Shown here piece by piece: positions 25,407 through 34,703 of a stretch of DNA of 61,957 bases; positions within the stretch are counted from its first letter, which is position 1, and every line of letters begins with the position of its first letter. This stretch comes from Bacteroidia bacterium (GTDB lineage: Bacteria; Bacteroidota; Bacteroidia; Cytophagales; Cyclobacteriaceae). A model generated the notes under the pieces. It saw nothing but the letters and a program-made list of their open reading frames with translations. It had not been told where the DNA came from and made no database searches. Location of the stretch: positions 1 through 61,957 of the forward strand of contig JAUIAO010000037.1 of NCBI GenBank assembly GCA_030425425.1, given 5' to 3'. The translations under genes were made by a program, and so were the position numbers.

Positions 25407-25544
25407 AACTATCAATGCCATATGGAGTCACAACCCAGGGCGGATGTAGGTAACAAAAGTCATTTCTTGGATTAGAGAATCAGCATACCTTACGTGCACA
25501 ACCACTCAGTTAGGATAGAATATATTTTGTGCCGAACTGATATT

Positions 25545-26309
25545 ATGATGATACATTTTATTAAAACAACTACCTGGATATTCATTGCTTTGTTTTTGAT
25601 GGATTGCTCAGGTCCAAAAGCTACAGATGAGCAAACTCTGACAATCAATTTTGAGCATCGTTTTGGCGGAGCTCCTGTGGATTTCGATCAGCTCAAATAT
25701 CAAAATGCAGCAGGAAACACTATAGAAATTACGGAAGTGCAGTGGTTCATATCTGATGTGAGCATCGATGGACAGTCCATTGCTGAGGAAAACGTCCACT
25801 ATATAGATACCAATATTCCCGGTACTCTGAGTTGGAATAATGCAATTGAAAACCTTCCAGAAAACCCTTCGAAGATTCAAATTGTATTTGGGATCAAAGG
25901 AGCGGAAAATACCATTGGTCGCTTTGCGAACCCACCAGAGGTGAACATGATCTGGCCCATGCATATGGGAGGAGAACATGGAGGCTATCACTATATGAAG
26001 TTGAATGGGTTTTGGCGAGACAGTACAGAAACCCGAGTTCCATTCAATTTTCATCTGGGTGTAGGTCAGGTGAAAAAAGCAGATGAAACAAGTGATTTCA
26101 TTCAAAATTGGTTTGAGGTGGAACTACCGCTTGATGACGTTGACTTTTCTGATTCCGCTGAGCTTACAATCGTAATGAATTTAGAAAACTGGTTTCAGCA
26201 TCCAAATTTTTGGGATTTTGATATTGTGGGAGGCAAAATCATGGACAATCAAAACGCCATGAAAATGGCCTGTGAAAATGGCAAAAAAGATGTTTTCAGT
26301 TTGAAGTAA
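25545..26309 (+). CDS. MbnP-like lipoprotein
   Basis: About 254 residues. Start chosen at ATG 25545, which gives a proper lipoprotein signal (WIFIALFLMDCSGPK); an in-frame start 17 codons earlier would bury it. The body resembles MbnP-family proteins: NFEHRFGGAPVDFDQ near the start and MIWPMHMGGEHGGYHYMKL in the middle, the latter rich in His and Met. MbnP relatives are linked with copper uptake or methanobactin genes and with MbnH di-heme enzymes. No MbnH partner is next to it here, so metal binding is plausible but the partner is not. Confidence 0.75.
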   Translation: MMIHFIKTTTWIFIALFLMDCSGPKATDEQTLTINFEHRFGGAPVDFDQLKYQNAAGNTIEITEVQWFISDVSIDGQSIAEENVHYIDTNIPGTLSWNNAIENLPENPSKIQIVFGIKGAENTIGRFANPPEVNMIWPMHMGGEHGGYHYMKLNGFWRDSTETRVPFNFHLGVGQVKKADETSDFIQNWFEVELPLDDVDFSDSAELTIVMNLENWFQHPNFWDFDIVGGKIMDNQNAMKMACENGKKDVFSLK

Positions 26310-26386
26310 CCTTGAAAGCATTTCATTAGTACAATGATGGTGGAACCCAATTCTGATTAGCTTTACACATTAATAAATCAACTCTT

Positions 26387-26761
26387 ATGAAAAAGACCCT
26401 GATAAAAATTGGCGTTGTAGTTGTAATGTTGGCAATCATCACGTTTGTGATTTTGAATATGGCCAACTTCAGTTCTGGATACAGAGCAGGTGTGCCGATC
26501 AAAGTGAGCCATAAAGGTGTGCTGTTCAAAACCTGGGAAGGCGAGCTTAATATTGGTGGTCTTACGAACAGCGGGCAAGGTGCCATCCCTACTACTTGGG
26601 CATTTTCTATCCCTACTGATAATGAGCAGGTCAGAATAGACATTGAGGAAGCCATCAAAACAGGTAAGCGGGTCAAGCTTTCCTATGACGAGAAATACGT
26701 GAAATTCTTCTGGAAGGGAGACACCAAATACTTCGTTACGGATGTGGAGATCTTAGAGTAA
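26387..26761 (+). CDS. Conserved single-TM protein, function unknown
   Basis: A 124-residue protein with one N-terminal membrane segment (about 7-27) and a beta-rich soluble domain (GYRAGVPIKVSHKGVLFKTW, then EGELNIGGL, late KFFWKGDTKYFVTDVE). I recall similar proteins in this phylum carrying the misleading label 6-phosphogluconate dehydrogenase, for which there is no support in the sequence. It precedes mnmD by 11 bp and is probably co-transcribed with it. Confidence 0.75.
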   Translation: MKKTLIKIGVVVVMLAIITFVILNMANFSSGYRAGVPIKVSHKGVLFKTWEGELNIGGLTNSGQGAIPTTWAFSIPTDNEQVRIDIEEAIKTGKRVKLSYDEKYVKFFWKGDTKYFVTDVEILE

Positions 26762-26772
26762 CTGATTACAGA

Positions 26773-27456
26773 ATGTCCAAACCATCTCTCAAACTAATCA
26801 CTACACAGGACGGCTCACACAGCTTACTGCGCGAAGACCTCAATGAAACGTATCATTCTTTTCATGGAGCAATGGGAGAATCGGTCTATGTGTTCATAGA
26901 GCAATGTCTGGATCCGTGGGTAAAAGCTAATCCAGGAGAGCCAGTGAAAATTTTCGAAGTGGGTTTTGGAACAGGATTGAATGCCTGGCTGGCGGCTATT
27001 TACAGTCAACAGCATCAGTTGAAAGTAGAATTTCACACCGTCGAGCCCATTCCTGTGCCGAAAGGGATTTATAGTCAGTTTAACTACGGTCAATCTGCTG
27101 AACAAAAAGACCTCCTCCAAAAAATCCATGATGCCGAGTGGGAAACGCTGATTGAAATCCACTCATTTTTTTCAATTATCAAATACGAAACTACATTGGA
27201 AGCTTTCTCAGCAACTGAAGGCTTTAACTGCATCTTTTTCGATGCTTTTGCACCAAGCAAACAGGCTGAGGTATGGAGTATTGACAACATCCAGAAATGC
27301 TACGATATCTGTGCCGAGGATGGAATTCTCAGCACTTACTGTGCCCAAGGTCAATTCAAGCGCAACCTAAAAGCCGCCGGCTTTGCCATGGAAACCCTCA
27401 AAGGCGCAATGGGTAAAAAGGAGATGGTAATTGGCCGTAAGTCAATAAGTGAGTAG
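26773..27456 (+). CDS. mnmD: tRNA 5-methylaminomethyl-2-thiouridine methyltransferase MnmD
   Basis: A 227-residue SAM-dependent methyltransferase. Diagnostic parts are the N-terminal DGSHSLLREDLNETYHSFHG, the SAM-binding FEVGFGTGLNAWLAA, the DUF752 catalytic stretch FFDAFAPSKQAEVWS and the final GAMGKKEMVIGRK. In enterobacteria this domain is fused to an FAD oxidase as MnmC; here it stands alone, as usual in Bacteroidota. It completes the wobble-uridine modification at position 34 in certain tRNAs. Confidence 0.92.
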   Translation: MSKPSLKLITTQDGSHSLLREDLNETYHSFHGAMGESVYVFIEQCLDPWVKANPGEPVKIFEVGFGTGLNAWLAAIYSQQHQLKVEFHTVEPIPVPKGIYSQFNYGQSAEQKDLLQKIHDAEWETLIEIHSFFSIIKYETTLEAFSATEGFNCIFFDAFAPSKQAEVWSIDNIQKCYDICAEDGILSTYCAQGQFKRNLKAAGFAMETLKGAMGKKEMVIGRKSISE

Positions 27457-27705
27457 CCTTGATAATATTCCGTTAACATTCCGAAATACAAATAATCCTA
27501 AGTCAAAATCTAAACATATAAGTCTATGACCGTTCCAAAATGGTCATTCACTTAATTTATAGGACTAAAAGAGTCGTATTTTCAAGTCACTCTTATGCAA
27601 CCTCCCCTGTTCACATCACGTAACAATTTGTTAACATAGTAACATTTAATTAACTTTGAATTAACATTTACTTCTTCCCTCGTGCTCTGCTATTAAGTTT
27701 CCGAT

Positions 27706-28521
27706 ATGAAAAAGACTATCTGCACATGGATTTTAATATTTACCAGTACTCTGGTTTCATACAGTCAACCATCCAATCATGTGTTGGTCTTTGATACTGA
27801 TTTTGAATATGAGGCCTTCAAAGAAAAAGACAATTTCAAGTTACTATTAGCCATTGACCCGGAGGTTGACAGTTCTGACATTGCAAAGCACAAAAAATAT
27901 ATTGAGGAGTTGGCAGCATTATTTCAGGCCAAAAGATCAAAATGGGGCGATGAATTTGTATTGGAAAAATTGTTCTACAAAATTCATCGAAAGAATCTGA
28001 AGTGGTATGACAATTATGTCACACTCAATCAACTCCTGGAGTATGGAGAATACGACTGCCTCACCGGTACGGCACTATATGCTTTGATTCTTGATGAGTT
28101 GAAAATTCCATACACCATTCAGGAATTTGATTTTCACGTATTAACAATCGTACACCTACCGAGCAAGGATATCATATTGGAGTCAACAGATAGAGATTAT
28201 GGGTTTAAGACTGAACAGGAAGATGTTGCTCGTCATCTAAATCAGTTTTTAACTCCAGGTGCAAATCAATCCGGCAAAAGAACAGTCATCGGGAACCATG
28301 CCACAGTGACACACGGAAGTGAAGTGAACTTACAGATTACTTTGAGAGAGCTTGTGGGTTTGCAATATTACAATCTGGCCATTGCATCCTATAATGAAGG
28401 TTTGTTATTTGAAAGTAAGAAATACATAGACAAAGCTGTCGTGCTCCATCCAAGCGAGCGCATTATAGATACCAGAAATTACATTAACTCTACAATGCCC
28501 ATGGTAGTGGTCAAAAAATAA
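27706..28521 (+). CDS. Exported transglutaminase-like protein
   Basis: A 271-residue protein with a signal peptide (to about residue 20, VSYSQ). The middle carries a papain/transglutaminase-like core: EYDCLTGTALYALILDEL supplies the Cys at the head of a helix, EFDFHVLTIV the His, and DIILESTDRDYG the acidic residue. The C-terminal 50 residues form a helical pair like one TPR (YNLAIASYNEGLLFESKKYI). This architecture is known from transglutaminase-like periplasmic proteins in the phylum; substrate unknown. It converges with the OmpA gene across a shared hairpin. Confidence 0.78.
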   Translation: MKKTICTWILIFTSTLVSYSQPSNHVLVFDTDFEYEAFKEKDNFKLLLAIDPEVDSSDIAKHKKYIEELAALFQAKRSKWGDEFVLEKLFYKIHRKNLKWYDNYVTLNQLLEYGEYDCLTGTALYALILDELKIPYTIQEFDFHVLTIVHLPSKDIILESTDRDYGFKTEQEDVARHLNQFLTPGANQSGKRTVIGNHATVTHGSEVNLQITLRELVGLQYYNLAIASYNEGLLFESKKYIDKAVVLHPSERIIDTRNYINSTMPMVVVKK

Positions 28522-28550
28522 ACTCCTGCCTCTGGAAAGAAACAGGAGTT
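28521..28550. terminator. Bidirectional terminator hairpin between convergent genes
   Basis: AACTCCTG (28521-28528) pairs with CAGGAGTT (28543-28550). Read on the minus strand it is followed by TTATTTTTTG, a usable T-run; on the plus strand the tail is weaker. The hairpin starts at the last base of the transglutaminase-like gene and lies 22 bp from the OmpA gene's stop. Confidence 0.65.
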
Positions 28551-28572
28551 CATTTACTAAAATGTTTTTCGG

Positions 28573-30630
28573 TTATTCCAGAATCTTAAACTCAACTCGT
28601 CTGTTTTTAGCACGGTTTTCCGGAGTGTCATTAGAGACGGCCGGCTGACTTTCTCCATATCCCTTAGCGATCATGCGGTCCTCAGTGATTCCATTTTGTC
28701 GTAAGAATGCTTTCACAGAATTCACCCTGCGCTGAGAGAGTTTTTGGTTGTAATCATCCTTACCATAAGAGTCTGTATGACCGGATATTTCTACTTTCTG
28801 TATTTCTCCGCTCAGCATATACTCCAATAATCTGTTGAGTACTGGGTAAGAAGAAGTTTTAAGCTCAGCTTTGTCAAAGTCAAAGAATACGTTTTTGATG
28901 ACAATTTTGGCACCCACTTCGATTTTGGCAAGTTTTAAATCCACATGAACAGTATCATTAACTTCCAATTTGTTGAAATCAAAGTTTTCATCGGCTGATA
29001 AATAACCTGGATGCTTGGCTAGCAGTCCATATCTCGCTCCTCCCCTTACACTCATCATGAATTCACCAAGTGAATCGGAAGCTGCCTGACCTACATCAAA
29101 ACCATCAGGTAGGCGCTCAACAACCACATGTACATTAGGTATGATTTCCTCGGTTTTGATATCAATTGTTCTACCCACAAGAGTTGCAAAATACTGATCT
29201 GGCTTCTTGGAAGTCAGATGGCCAACTGATGCCATAAGTGGGCTATCCTTATCAAGAAATATATCATCTGCTTTGAAACGGAAAATATCCGTATCATCAT
29301 CTATAGTACCACGAGCAAAATAGATATGCTTTCCAGAAGAAGGAATACTGAAATAGCTATCATCTTCCTTTGAGTTTACACTCGACCCTAGGTTTTCCGG
29401 CTCAGACCAGCGCTCCCAGGTATCATCCAGCCTAATAGTCACATAGATATCAGCACCGCCATACCCACTGATTCCTGATGTAGAATAATAAAGTGTCTTA
29501 TTGTCTTCTCCCAGCCATGGCGAAAAGTCATCTGCCGCCGTGTTGATGTCATTACCGATATTTTTAGGCTCTGACCATGTTTTCCCTTGCTTGAATGACA
29601 CGTACAAATCCCTTCCTCCGTAAGAATCATCGCGTTCTACTGAAGTCAGCATTACATCACCACTATTTGCAAGGAAGTAGTCAGTTTTAGGATTGTAGTT
29701 GTATTCATTCTCCACTTCCAGATTGGTAGGTTTCTCAAATGAATCTCCTTTGCGTTTTGACATTGATACTCCGGTGTACATCAGTCCTTTCTTGCCGTAT
29801 CTGTTTCCAAGTATCAGGACTTCTTCACCCTCCACCACGGTAATAGAGGAAATGAAATTCGGACCTTCGGTGTTTAGTGGAGGACCAACGTTTCTGGCAG
29901 GAAGCCAATCCCCTGTCTCAGGATCAAGGTCAGATACCCAGATATCTTCCACATCCTCTACACCACCTACATTGTCCGGATGATATCTTCTACTAAAATA
30001 CAGATGCTGACCATCAGGAGAAATAATCGGGCTATGTTCAATCCACTTACTATTGACATTTTTACCTAGTCTATCGGCCCTTAGGTTTTGTTCCATTCCC
30101 GGCACTAGATTGATCAAAACCGAAATAGGCAAGTTCGAAGCAGATATACCTATCGCATCTATGGCATTGTATCCTGGCACTGCTTCACCGTCTATAAATA
30201 CTTTGATTGCATAAATCTCATAAGGAGTAGGATCAAAAAACAAGTTGAGCAGTCGGCTTTCTATAGGTAATGCTCTCGGTGAGAGTGTGAAAAGTTCGTA
30301 CTCATTATACTCTTGGTCATAAGCGTATACTTTGGTCACAGCACCAGGGTTTTCAGACTCGGCTATCGCCACCTGCTTGGCTTTGATCGGCTTGTCAAAG
30401 GAGACCATGATGTAGTCTTCCTTATTGTCTGTCTTTGGTCGCCAGGCATTCGGATTATCTCCACCTGTTGGGAGTACGTTCGGTTTGTGAAGTGACTGTA
30501 CAGCCGAGTATTCCAGGGGAGAATATTCGCTAGAGACATCTACTACATCCGATCCCCAGATGACTGTCTCTTGAGCCATCAGCAAAGAAGAAAAGCAAAT
30601 GGCAATTATGTAAGTGGTGATTCTTTTCAT
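28573..30630 (-). CDS. OmpA-family protein with PD40 propeller and CRD (PorE-like)
   Basis: A 685-residue exported protein with a signal peptide to about residue 19. In order: a discoidin-like N-terminal domain (about 25-170), a six-bladed PD40/WD40-type propeller (about 185-460) with repeats such as DGQHLYFSRRYHP, DNKTLYYSTSGISGYGG and SGKHIYFARG, a carboxypeptidase regulatory-like domain (about 490-570), and an OmpA peptidoglycan-binding domain (about 580-685) with GHTDSYGKDDYNQKLSQRR. Domain order resembles PorE of type IX secretion, except that the N-terminal TPRs are replaced. It could tether an outer-membrane assembly to peptidoglycan. Shares an operon with the gene upstream (22 bp). 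Confidence 0.88.
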   Translation of the reverse strand: MKRITTYIIAICFSSLLMAQETVIWGSDVVDVSSEYSPLEYSAVQSLHKPNVLPTGGDNPNAWRPKTDNKEDYIMVSFDKPIKAKQVAIAESENPGAVTKVYAYDQEYNEYELFTLSPRALPIESRLLNLFFDPTPYEIYAIKVFIDGEAVPGYNAIDAIGISASNLPISVLINLVPGMEQNLRADRLGKNVNSKWIEHSPIISPDGQHLYFSRRYHPDNVGGVEDVEDIWVSDLDPETGDWLPARNVGPPLNTEGPNFISSITVVEGEEVLILGNRYGKKGLMYTGVSMSKRKGDSFEKPTNLEVENEYNYNPKTDYFLANSGDVMLTSVERDDSYGGRDLYVSFKQGKTWSEPKNIGNDINTAADDFSPWLGEDNKTLYYSTSGISGYGGADIYVTIRLDDTWERWSEPENLGSSVNSKEDDSYFSIPSSGKHIYFARGTIDDDTDIFRFKADDIFLDKDSPLMASVGHLTSKKPDQYFATLVGRTIDIKTEEIIPNVHVVVERLPDGFDVGQAASDSLGEFMMSVRGGARYGLLAKHPGYLSADENFDFNKLEVNDTVHVDLKLAKIEVGAKIVIKNVFFDFDKAELKTSSYPVLNRLLEYMLSGEIQKVEISGHTDSYGKDDYNQKLSQRRVNSVKAFLRQNGITEDRMIAKGYGESQPAVSNDTPENRAKNRRVEFKILE

Positions 30631-30652
30631 ATTCAGGATGGTGATTGTCTGA

Positions 30653-31339
30653 TTATCGTTTGATGATTCTTACCTCCACACGGCGATTCTTGGTCTTAGC
30701 CTCATCCGTTCTTTCAGTGAATAGCGGTTGTGTTCCTCCAAATGCTTTGGTGAGTACCCGGGATTTTTTCACTCCTTGTTTTACGAGGTAGTCCTTTACG
30801 GCAAGTACACGAGCTTCCGAAAGTCTCATGTTGGCATCTGCATTACCCGCAAAGTCTGTATGTCCTTCCAACTGGATGACCAGACTAGGGCGATCTTCCA
30901 AAAATGCCACCAGCTCATCTAAACCTTCAAAGGAACTTTCGGTAATTCGATCACTACCTCTTGCAAATATCAGGTTGTCCAGTGTGAGCAGTTCTGGTTC
31001 CTCCTCAGGCGCTATGTAGAAGATCTTGTTCATGCTGCCATCACCATTCTCGTTGGTGACGGAAATTTCCTCGGTAAGCTCTAAAAACCCAGCTGCAGTT
31101 AATTTAAAGTTGTAATTGAGTCCATTGATAAGGTAAAACTCATATCCTCCTTCTCCGTTACTTTTGGACACTCCCATGTCATCATAGTATGGAAGCTTTT
31201 CATAAAGCATTGAGGCAGAGACAGGTGTAGAATCCCTGGCACTGAGTACCTTCCCGGTCAGCCTTACATAAGTATCATTTTGGCCATAAGCGATGATGCA
31301 TGTGAGCATTAATAGCACACTAAAGAATTGGAGGCGCAT
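30653..31339 (-). CDS. OmpA-family protein with N-terminal CRD
   Basis: A 228-residue exported protein: signal peptide to about residue 19 (IIAYGQ), a carboxypeptidase regulatory-like domain (about 24-105) with LTGKVLSARDSTPVSASM, and an OmpA domain (about 118-228) with LEGHTDFAGNADANMRLSEA and the final KNRRVEVRIIK. It repeats the last two domains of the following gene's product, so the pair probably arose by partial duplication and may act together in the envelope. First gene of a two-gene unit. Confidence 0.87.
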   Translation of the reverse strand: MRLQFFSVLLMLTCIIAYGQNDTYVRLTGKVLSARDSTPVSASMLYEKLPYYDDMGVSKSNGEGGYEFYLINGLNYNFKLTAAGFLELTEEISVTNENGDGSMNKIFYIAPEEEPELLTLDNLIFARGSDRITESSFEGLDELVAFLEDRPSLVIQLEGHTDFAGNADANMRLSEARVLAVKDYLVKQGVKKSRVLTKAFGGTQPLFTERTDEAKTKNRRVEVRIIKR

Positions 31340-31455
31340 TTCGATTGATTTGATTTAAAACGAATTTAAGGCATTTTAAACCAAATTCTAAAAATCTATT
31401 CGATCAGTCTAATTCCTAACGAGAGGAATCGATACAATTACCAGAGTAATTTTTT

Positions 31456-32685
31456 TTACTCTATGTGCCGGAGTTTGTTGATGATGACATTTTTAGTGTG
31501 TAAATAGTCATTTAAACGCGCTGGGTTAATTGGTTCGATAGAAGGCAAATCCACTTTCAATGCATCTACTTGCTTTTTATTTTTCCAGAATCTAAAGCAA
31601 AGGTGCGGGCCCGTTGCTAAACCAGTACTACCTACAAAACCGATGGTCTGGCCTTGCTTTACTGTGACTCCCGGGCGAATTCCCTTAGCTATTTTGGACA
31701 TGTGAAGGTACTGTGTTGTGTAGGTGCTATTGTGACGCACTTTCACATAGTTCCCATTGTATTTGCCATACCTTGCTTCTACAATTACCCCATCACCAAC
31801 TGTACGAATCGGTGTGCCCGTTGGTGCTGCATAGTCTGTTCCCAAATGTGCCTTATATCGTTTTTGTACCGGATGAAATCTTCGTGGACTATACCGGGAG
31901 CTAATCCTGGAATAATTCAACGGTGCCTTCAAAAAGGCTTTTCTCATACTATTCCCCTCTTCGTCAAAATAATCTGCATTGCTACCCTGATCAAAATAAA
32001 CAGCATAGTATTCATGACCGAAGTGTTTGAAATAGGCACCTAAAATGCGACCAACGCTCACGACTTCTCCTTCCACACTTTCCTGCTCGTAAATCACTTT
32101 AAACTCATCGCCCTTCTGAATCCTGAAAAAGTCCACTTGCCATGCAAACACATCTACCAGTTTATCCACGAGCAGTGGGGATGCACCTGCTGCAAGCACT
32201 GATTCATAAACGCTTGATTCTACCTTAGCCGAAATCGTTTTCTCTTCAAAGAGCTTGGGGCGCTTGATCAGATTCACGTAAATGCTATCTGCGAGATTAA
32301 ATACCACATATTCTGTTTTGTCTGGTTCGAAAATGAATTGCCGGGCAGTTTTCAGGCTGTCTCTGTTATGAATGATCGTGTATTTATAACCAGCTTTGAG
32401 CAATCGTACATCAAAAATTCCTTTTGCAGAATTGGCCAAAGCGTAAATCTGTTCATTGGTGATGGCAAAGTCTTCCAAAATTTCTGACAAGCTTTGTCCC
32501 CATTTGATCTTTCCCTCGAATACATCGAAAGAATCAATAGGAATACCATAAAGCAACGTTGGCTCAGGAACTACGACTTGCACTGTATCCATTTCAAGTG
32601 CCAGCTGTTCTTTCTTGCTAAATTGACAAGATTGTGAAACACTAGCTACTACCAAAGTGAGTACCAGAAACCGGGTAAATCGCAT
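31456..32685 (-). CDS. M23-family peptidoglycan DD-metalloendopeptidase lipoprotein
   Basis: A 409-residue lipoprotein (SVSQSCQFSKK, Cys20). A long N-terminal region (about 50-250) has OapA/LysM-like and Csd3-like features (KWGQSLSEILEDF). The C-terminal LytM/M23 domain shows all zinc residues: HLGTDYAAPTGTPI (about 281-294), YLHMSK (about 327) and GPHLCFRFW (about 360). Such enzymes cut peptide cross-links in peptidoglycan and are needed for growth or cell shape. It starts 8 bp after the dsbD stop, so the two are co-transcribed. Confidence 0.9.
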   Translation of the reverse strand: MRFTRFLVLTLVVASVSQSCQFSKKEQLALEMDTVQVVVPEPTLLYGIPIDSFDVFEGKIKWGQSLSEILEDFAITNEQIYALANSAKGIFDVRLLKAGYKYTIIHNRDSLKTARQFIFEPDKTEYVVFNLADSIYVNLIKRPKLFEEKTISAKVESSVYESVLAAGASPLLVDKLVDVFAWQVDFFRIQKGDEFKVIYEQESVEGEVVSVGRILGAYFKHFGHEYYAVYFDQGSNADYFDEEGNSMRKAFLKAPLNYSRISSRYSPRRFHPVQKRYKAHLGTDYAAPTGTPIRTVGDGVIVEARYGKYNGNYVKVRHNSTYTTQYLHMSKIAKGIRPGVTVKQGQTIGFVGSTGLATGPHLCFRFWKNKKQVDALKVDLPSIEPINPARLNDYLHTKNVIINKLRHIE

Positions 32686-32693
32686 ATAAATGA

Positions 32694-34679
32694 TTAATTG
32701 TAAGCTTGCTTGCCTTTTTCTAAAAACGCTACAAAGTTATTGACATTCAGGTCATAGGCCTGTGGTTCTACTAACAATTCTCCTTCTGGTGAAAGAACCA
32801 CATAAAAAGGCTGAGCATTGTTTTGAAATCGGGTGATCTGGAAATCGGCATTTTGCTTTCCAATAGTCTTTTTCACTTTCTGATCGTAGGAAGAAGTGTA
32901 CCACTTATTTTCTGGTAATTCCGTCTTATCATCTACGTAAAGTGCCAATAAGACAAAGTCATTATTGAGTCTTTTCAGAACTTCAGGTTCAGACCATACA
33001 CGTGCTTCCATTTCTCGACAGTTCACACATCCATGTCCCGTAAAGTCCACAAAGATTGGTTTTCCAACACTTTTGGCACATGCCAATGCCTGTTCGTAAT
33101 CAAAATAACCTTCCAGGCCATGTGGCCATTCTAGAAATCTATCATACAATGGTTCTTCGCAAGTTTCTATCAAAGACACGGCATTAGCGGATCCACCAGA
33201 AGTTCGGATATGTCCGGGAATATCAAAATCATGTGTGGACATTGGAGGCAGATAACCAGCCATTGCTTTCAGAGGAGCGCCAAACATCCCCGGAATCAAA
33301 TAAACTACAAATGTGAATGTAATGATGGAAAGAATTAGCCTTGATACAGATACCTGCTTGAGTTCGCTATCACCAGGGAGCTTGATTTTTCCAAGAAGAT
33401 AGAATCCCATCAAAGTGAAAATCACAATCCAAAAAGCCAAATAGATTTCTCTATCTAACAGGTGCCAATGATATGCCTGATCTGCGATGCTCAGGAATTT
33501 CAGGGCAAGGGCTAATTCTACAAAACCGAGAACAACTTTCACGGAATTGAGCCAGCCACCAGATTTTGGTAATGAATTGAGCCAATTCGGAAACAGCGCA
33601 AACAGCGTAAATGGAATCGCGAAAGCCGCAGAAAAGGCCAACATTCCTAGAACAGGCTTAAGCGCAAGACCACCTGCTGACTCTACCAAAATACTTCCTA
33701 CGATAGGTCCGGTACAAGAAAAAGAAACCAACACTAATGTCAAGGCCATGAAAAAGACTCCAATCAGCCCGCCTTTATCTCCCATCGCATCCACATTATT
33801 GACAAACTTGTGCGGAAGTGTGATCTCAAATAGACCAAAAAAGGAAAGCGCAAAAACCAGGAACACCACAAAAAAAATCAGGTTGGGAAGCCAACCTGTT
33901 GCTAAGTCATTGGCCATCTCAGGCCCCATAAAGGGAGCCAATACTGCACCAATCAAAGAGTAAATTAATACGATCGAAAACCCATAAAAGAGACTATTGA
34001 CATACCGACCTTTTTTGTTTTTGTCCTTCCCGGTAAAGTACGTTACTGTCATGGGTATCATTGGAAATACACAGGGTGTAAGCAATGCCGCCAATCCTGC
34101 CAAAAAAGCAACCAACATAAATGAAAGCAAAGAATATGGACTATTACTATCTCTCTGCTTGAGCAGACCTTTGTCTTCCGTATTAGTGATTGGTAAATCA
34201 GTAGCTCCAGACTTGCTTCCACCAGATGTCAATTCAAAATCTTCATCAAATGGAATACACTTGCCATCTACATCGGAGCAAACCTGATAGGTATAGCTTC
34301 CCTTGATCTGATACTTAGCATCCAGTATTTTCACTTTCTGTATAAACTGACCTGTATGCTTGAAATAGGTGTATTCACCTCCCCAGATGAGCGAATCATA
34401 TTTTTTGGAAGGGTTGATTGGTTTTACTTCTCCAATCAGTTCATAAGACGGATCCTCTTCAAATGTGAACTCTGTTACCATTGGTCCCAGATCAGGGTCG
34501 AAATCTGAAGAGTACAGATACCAGTCATCATCAATTTTTACATCAAAAATGACATTGACTTCCTCACCTTTTTTCGGGGCTTTTTCTGAGAGAGAAACCT
34601 CCCATTTCGCCGGATGCAAAACCTGAGCTGACAGATTGAATATCATCAATATGCCAGCCAGGAAAAATAACTTTTTCAT
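32694..34679 (-). CDS. dsbD: Thiol:disulfide interchange protein DsbD
   Basis: A 661-residue protein with three parts: signal peptide and N-terminal DsbD-alpha-like domain (about 20-145), eight-segment membrane domain (about 180-500) with the paired Cys motifs LTPCVFPMIPMTVTYF and SFSCTGPIVGS, and C-terminal thioredoxin domain (about 535-655) with the CxxC site GHGCVNCREME. It carries electrons from cytoplasmic thioredoxin across the inner membrane to periplasmic disulfides. The CVNC active site matches DsbD rather than CcdA. Length is normal. Lies upstream of the M23 gene in the same unit. Confidence 0.93.
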   Translation of the reverse strand: MKKLFFLAGILMIFNLSAQVLHPAKWEVSLSEKAPKKGEEVNVIFDVKIDDDWYLYSSDFDPDLGPMVTEFTFEEDPSYELIGEVKPINPSKKYDSLIWGGEYTYFKHTGQFIQKVKILDAKYQIKGSYTYQVCSDVDGKCIPFDEDFELTSGGSKSGATDLPITNTEDKGLLKQRDSNSPYSLLSFMLVAFLAGLAALLTPCVFPMIPMTVTYFTGKDKNKKGRYVNSLFYGFSIVLIYSLIGAVLAPFMGPEMANDLATGWLPNLIFFVVFLVFALSFFGLFEITLPHKFVNNVDAMGDKGGLIGVFFMALTLVLVSFSCTGPIVGSILVESAGGLALKPVLGMLAFSAAFAIPFTLFALFPNWLNSLPKSGGWLNSVKVVLGFVELALALKFLSIADQAYHWHLLDREIYLAFWIVIFTLMGFYLLGKIKLPGDSELKQVSVSRLILSIITFTFVVYLIPGMFGAPLKAMAGYLPPMSTHDFDIPGHIRTSGGSANAVSLIETCEEPLYDRFLEWPHGLEGYFDYEQALACAKSVGKPIFVDFTGHGCVNCREMEARVWSEPEVLKRLNNDFVLLALYVDDKTELPENKWYTSSYDQKVKKTIGKQNADFQITRFQNNAQPFYVVLSPEGELLVEPQAYDLNVNNFVAFLEKGKQAYN

Positions 34680-34703
34680 CTATTCAATCTATTCGTTTTG
34701 TGA

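Noticed and set aside
26387-26761. Annotation as 6-phosphogluconate dehydrogenase
   Set aside because: The protein is 124 residues with a membrane anchor and has no nucleotide-binding fold; the label known from relatives is not supported.
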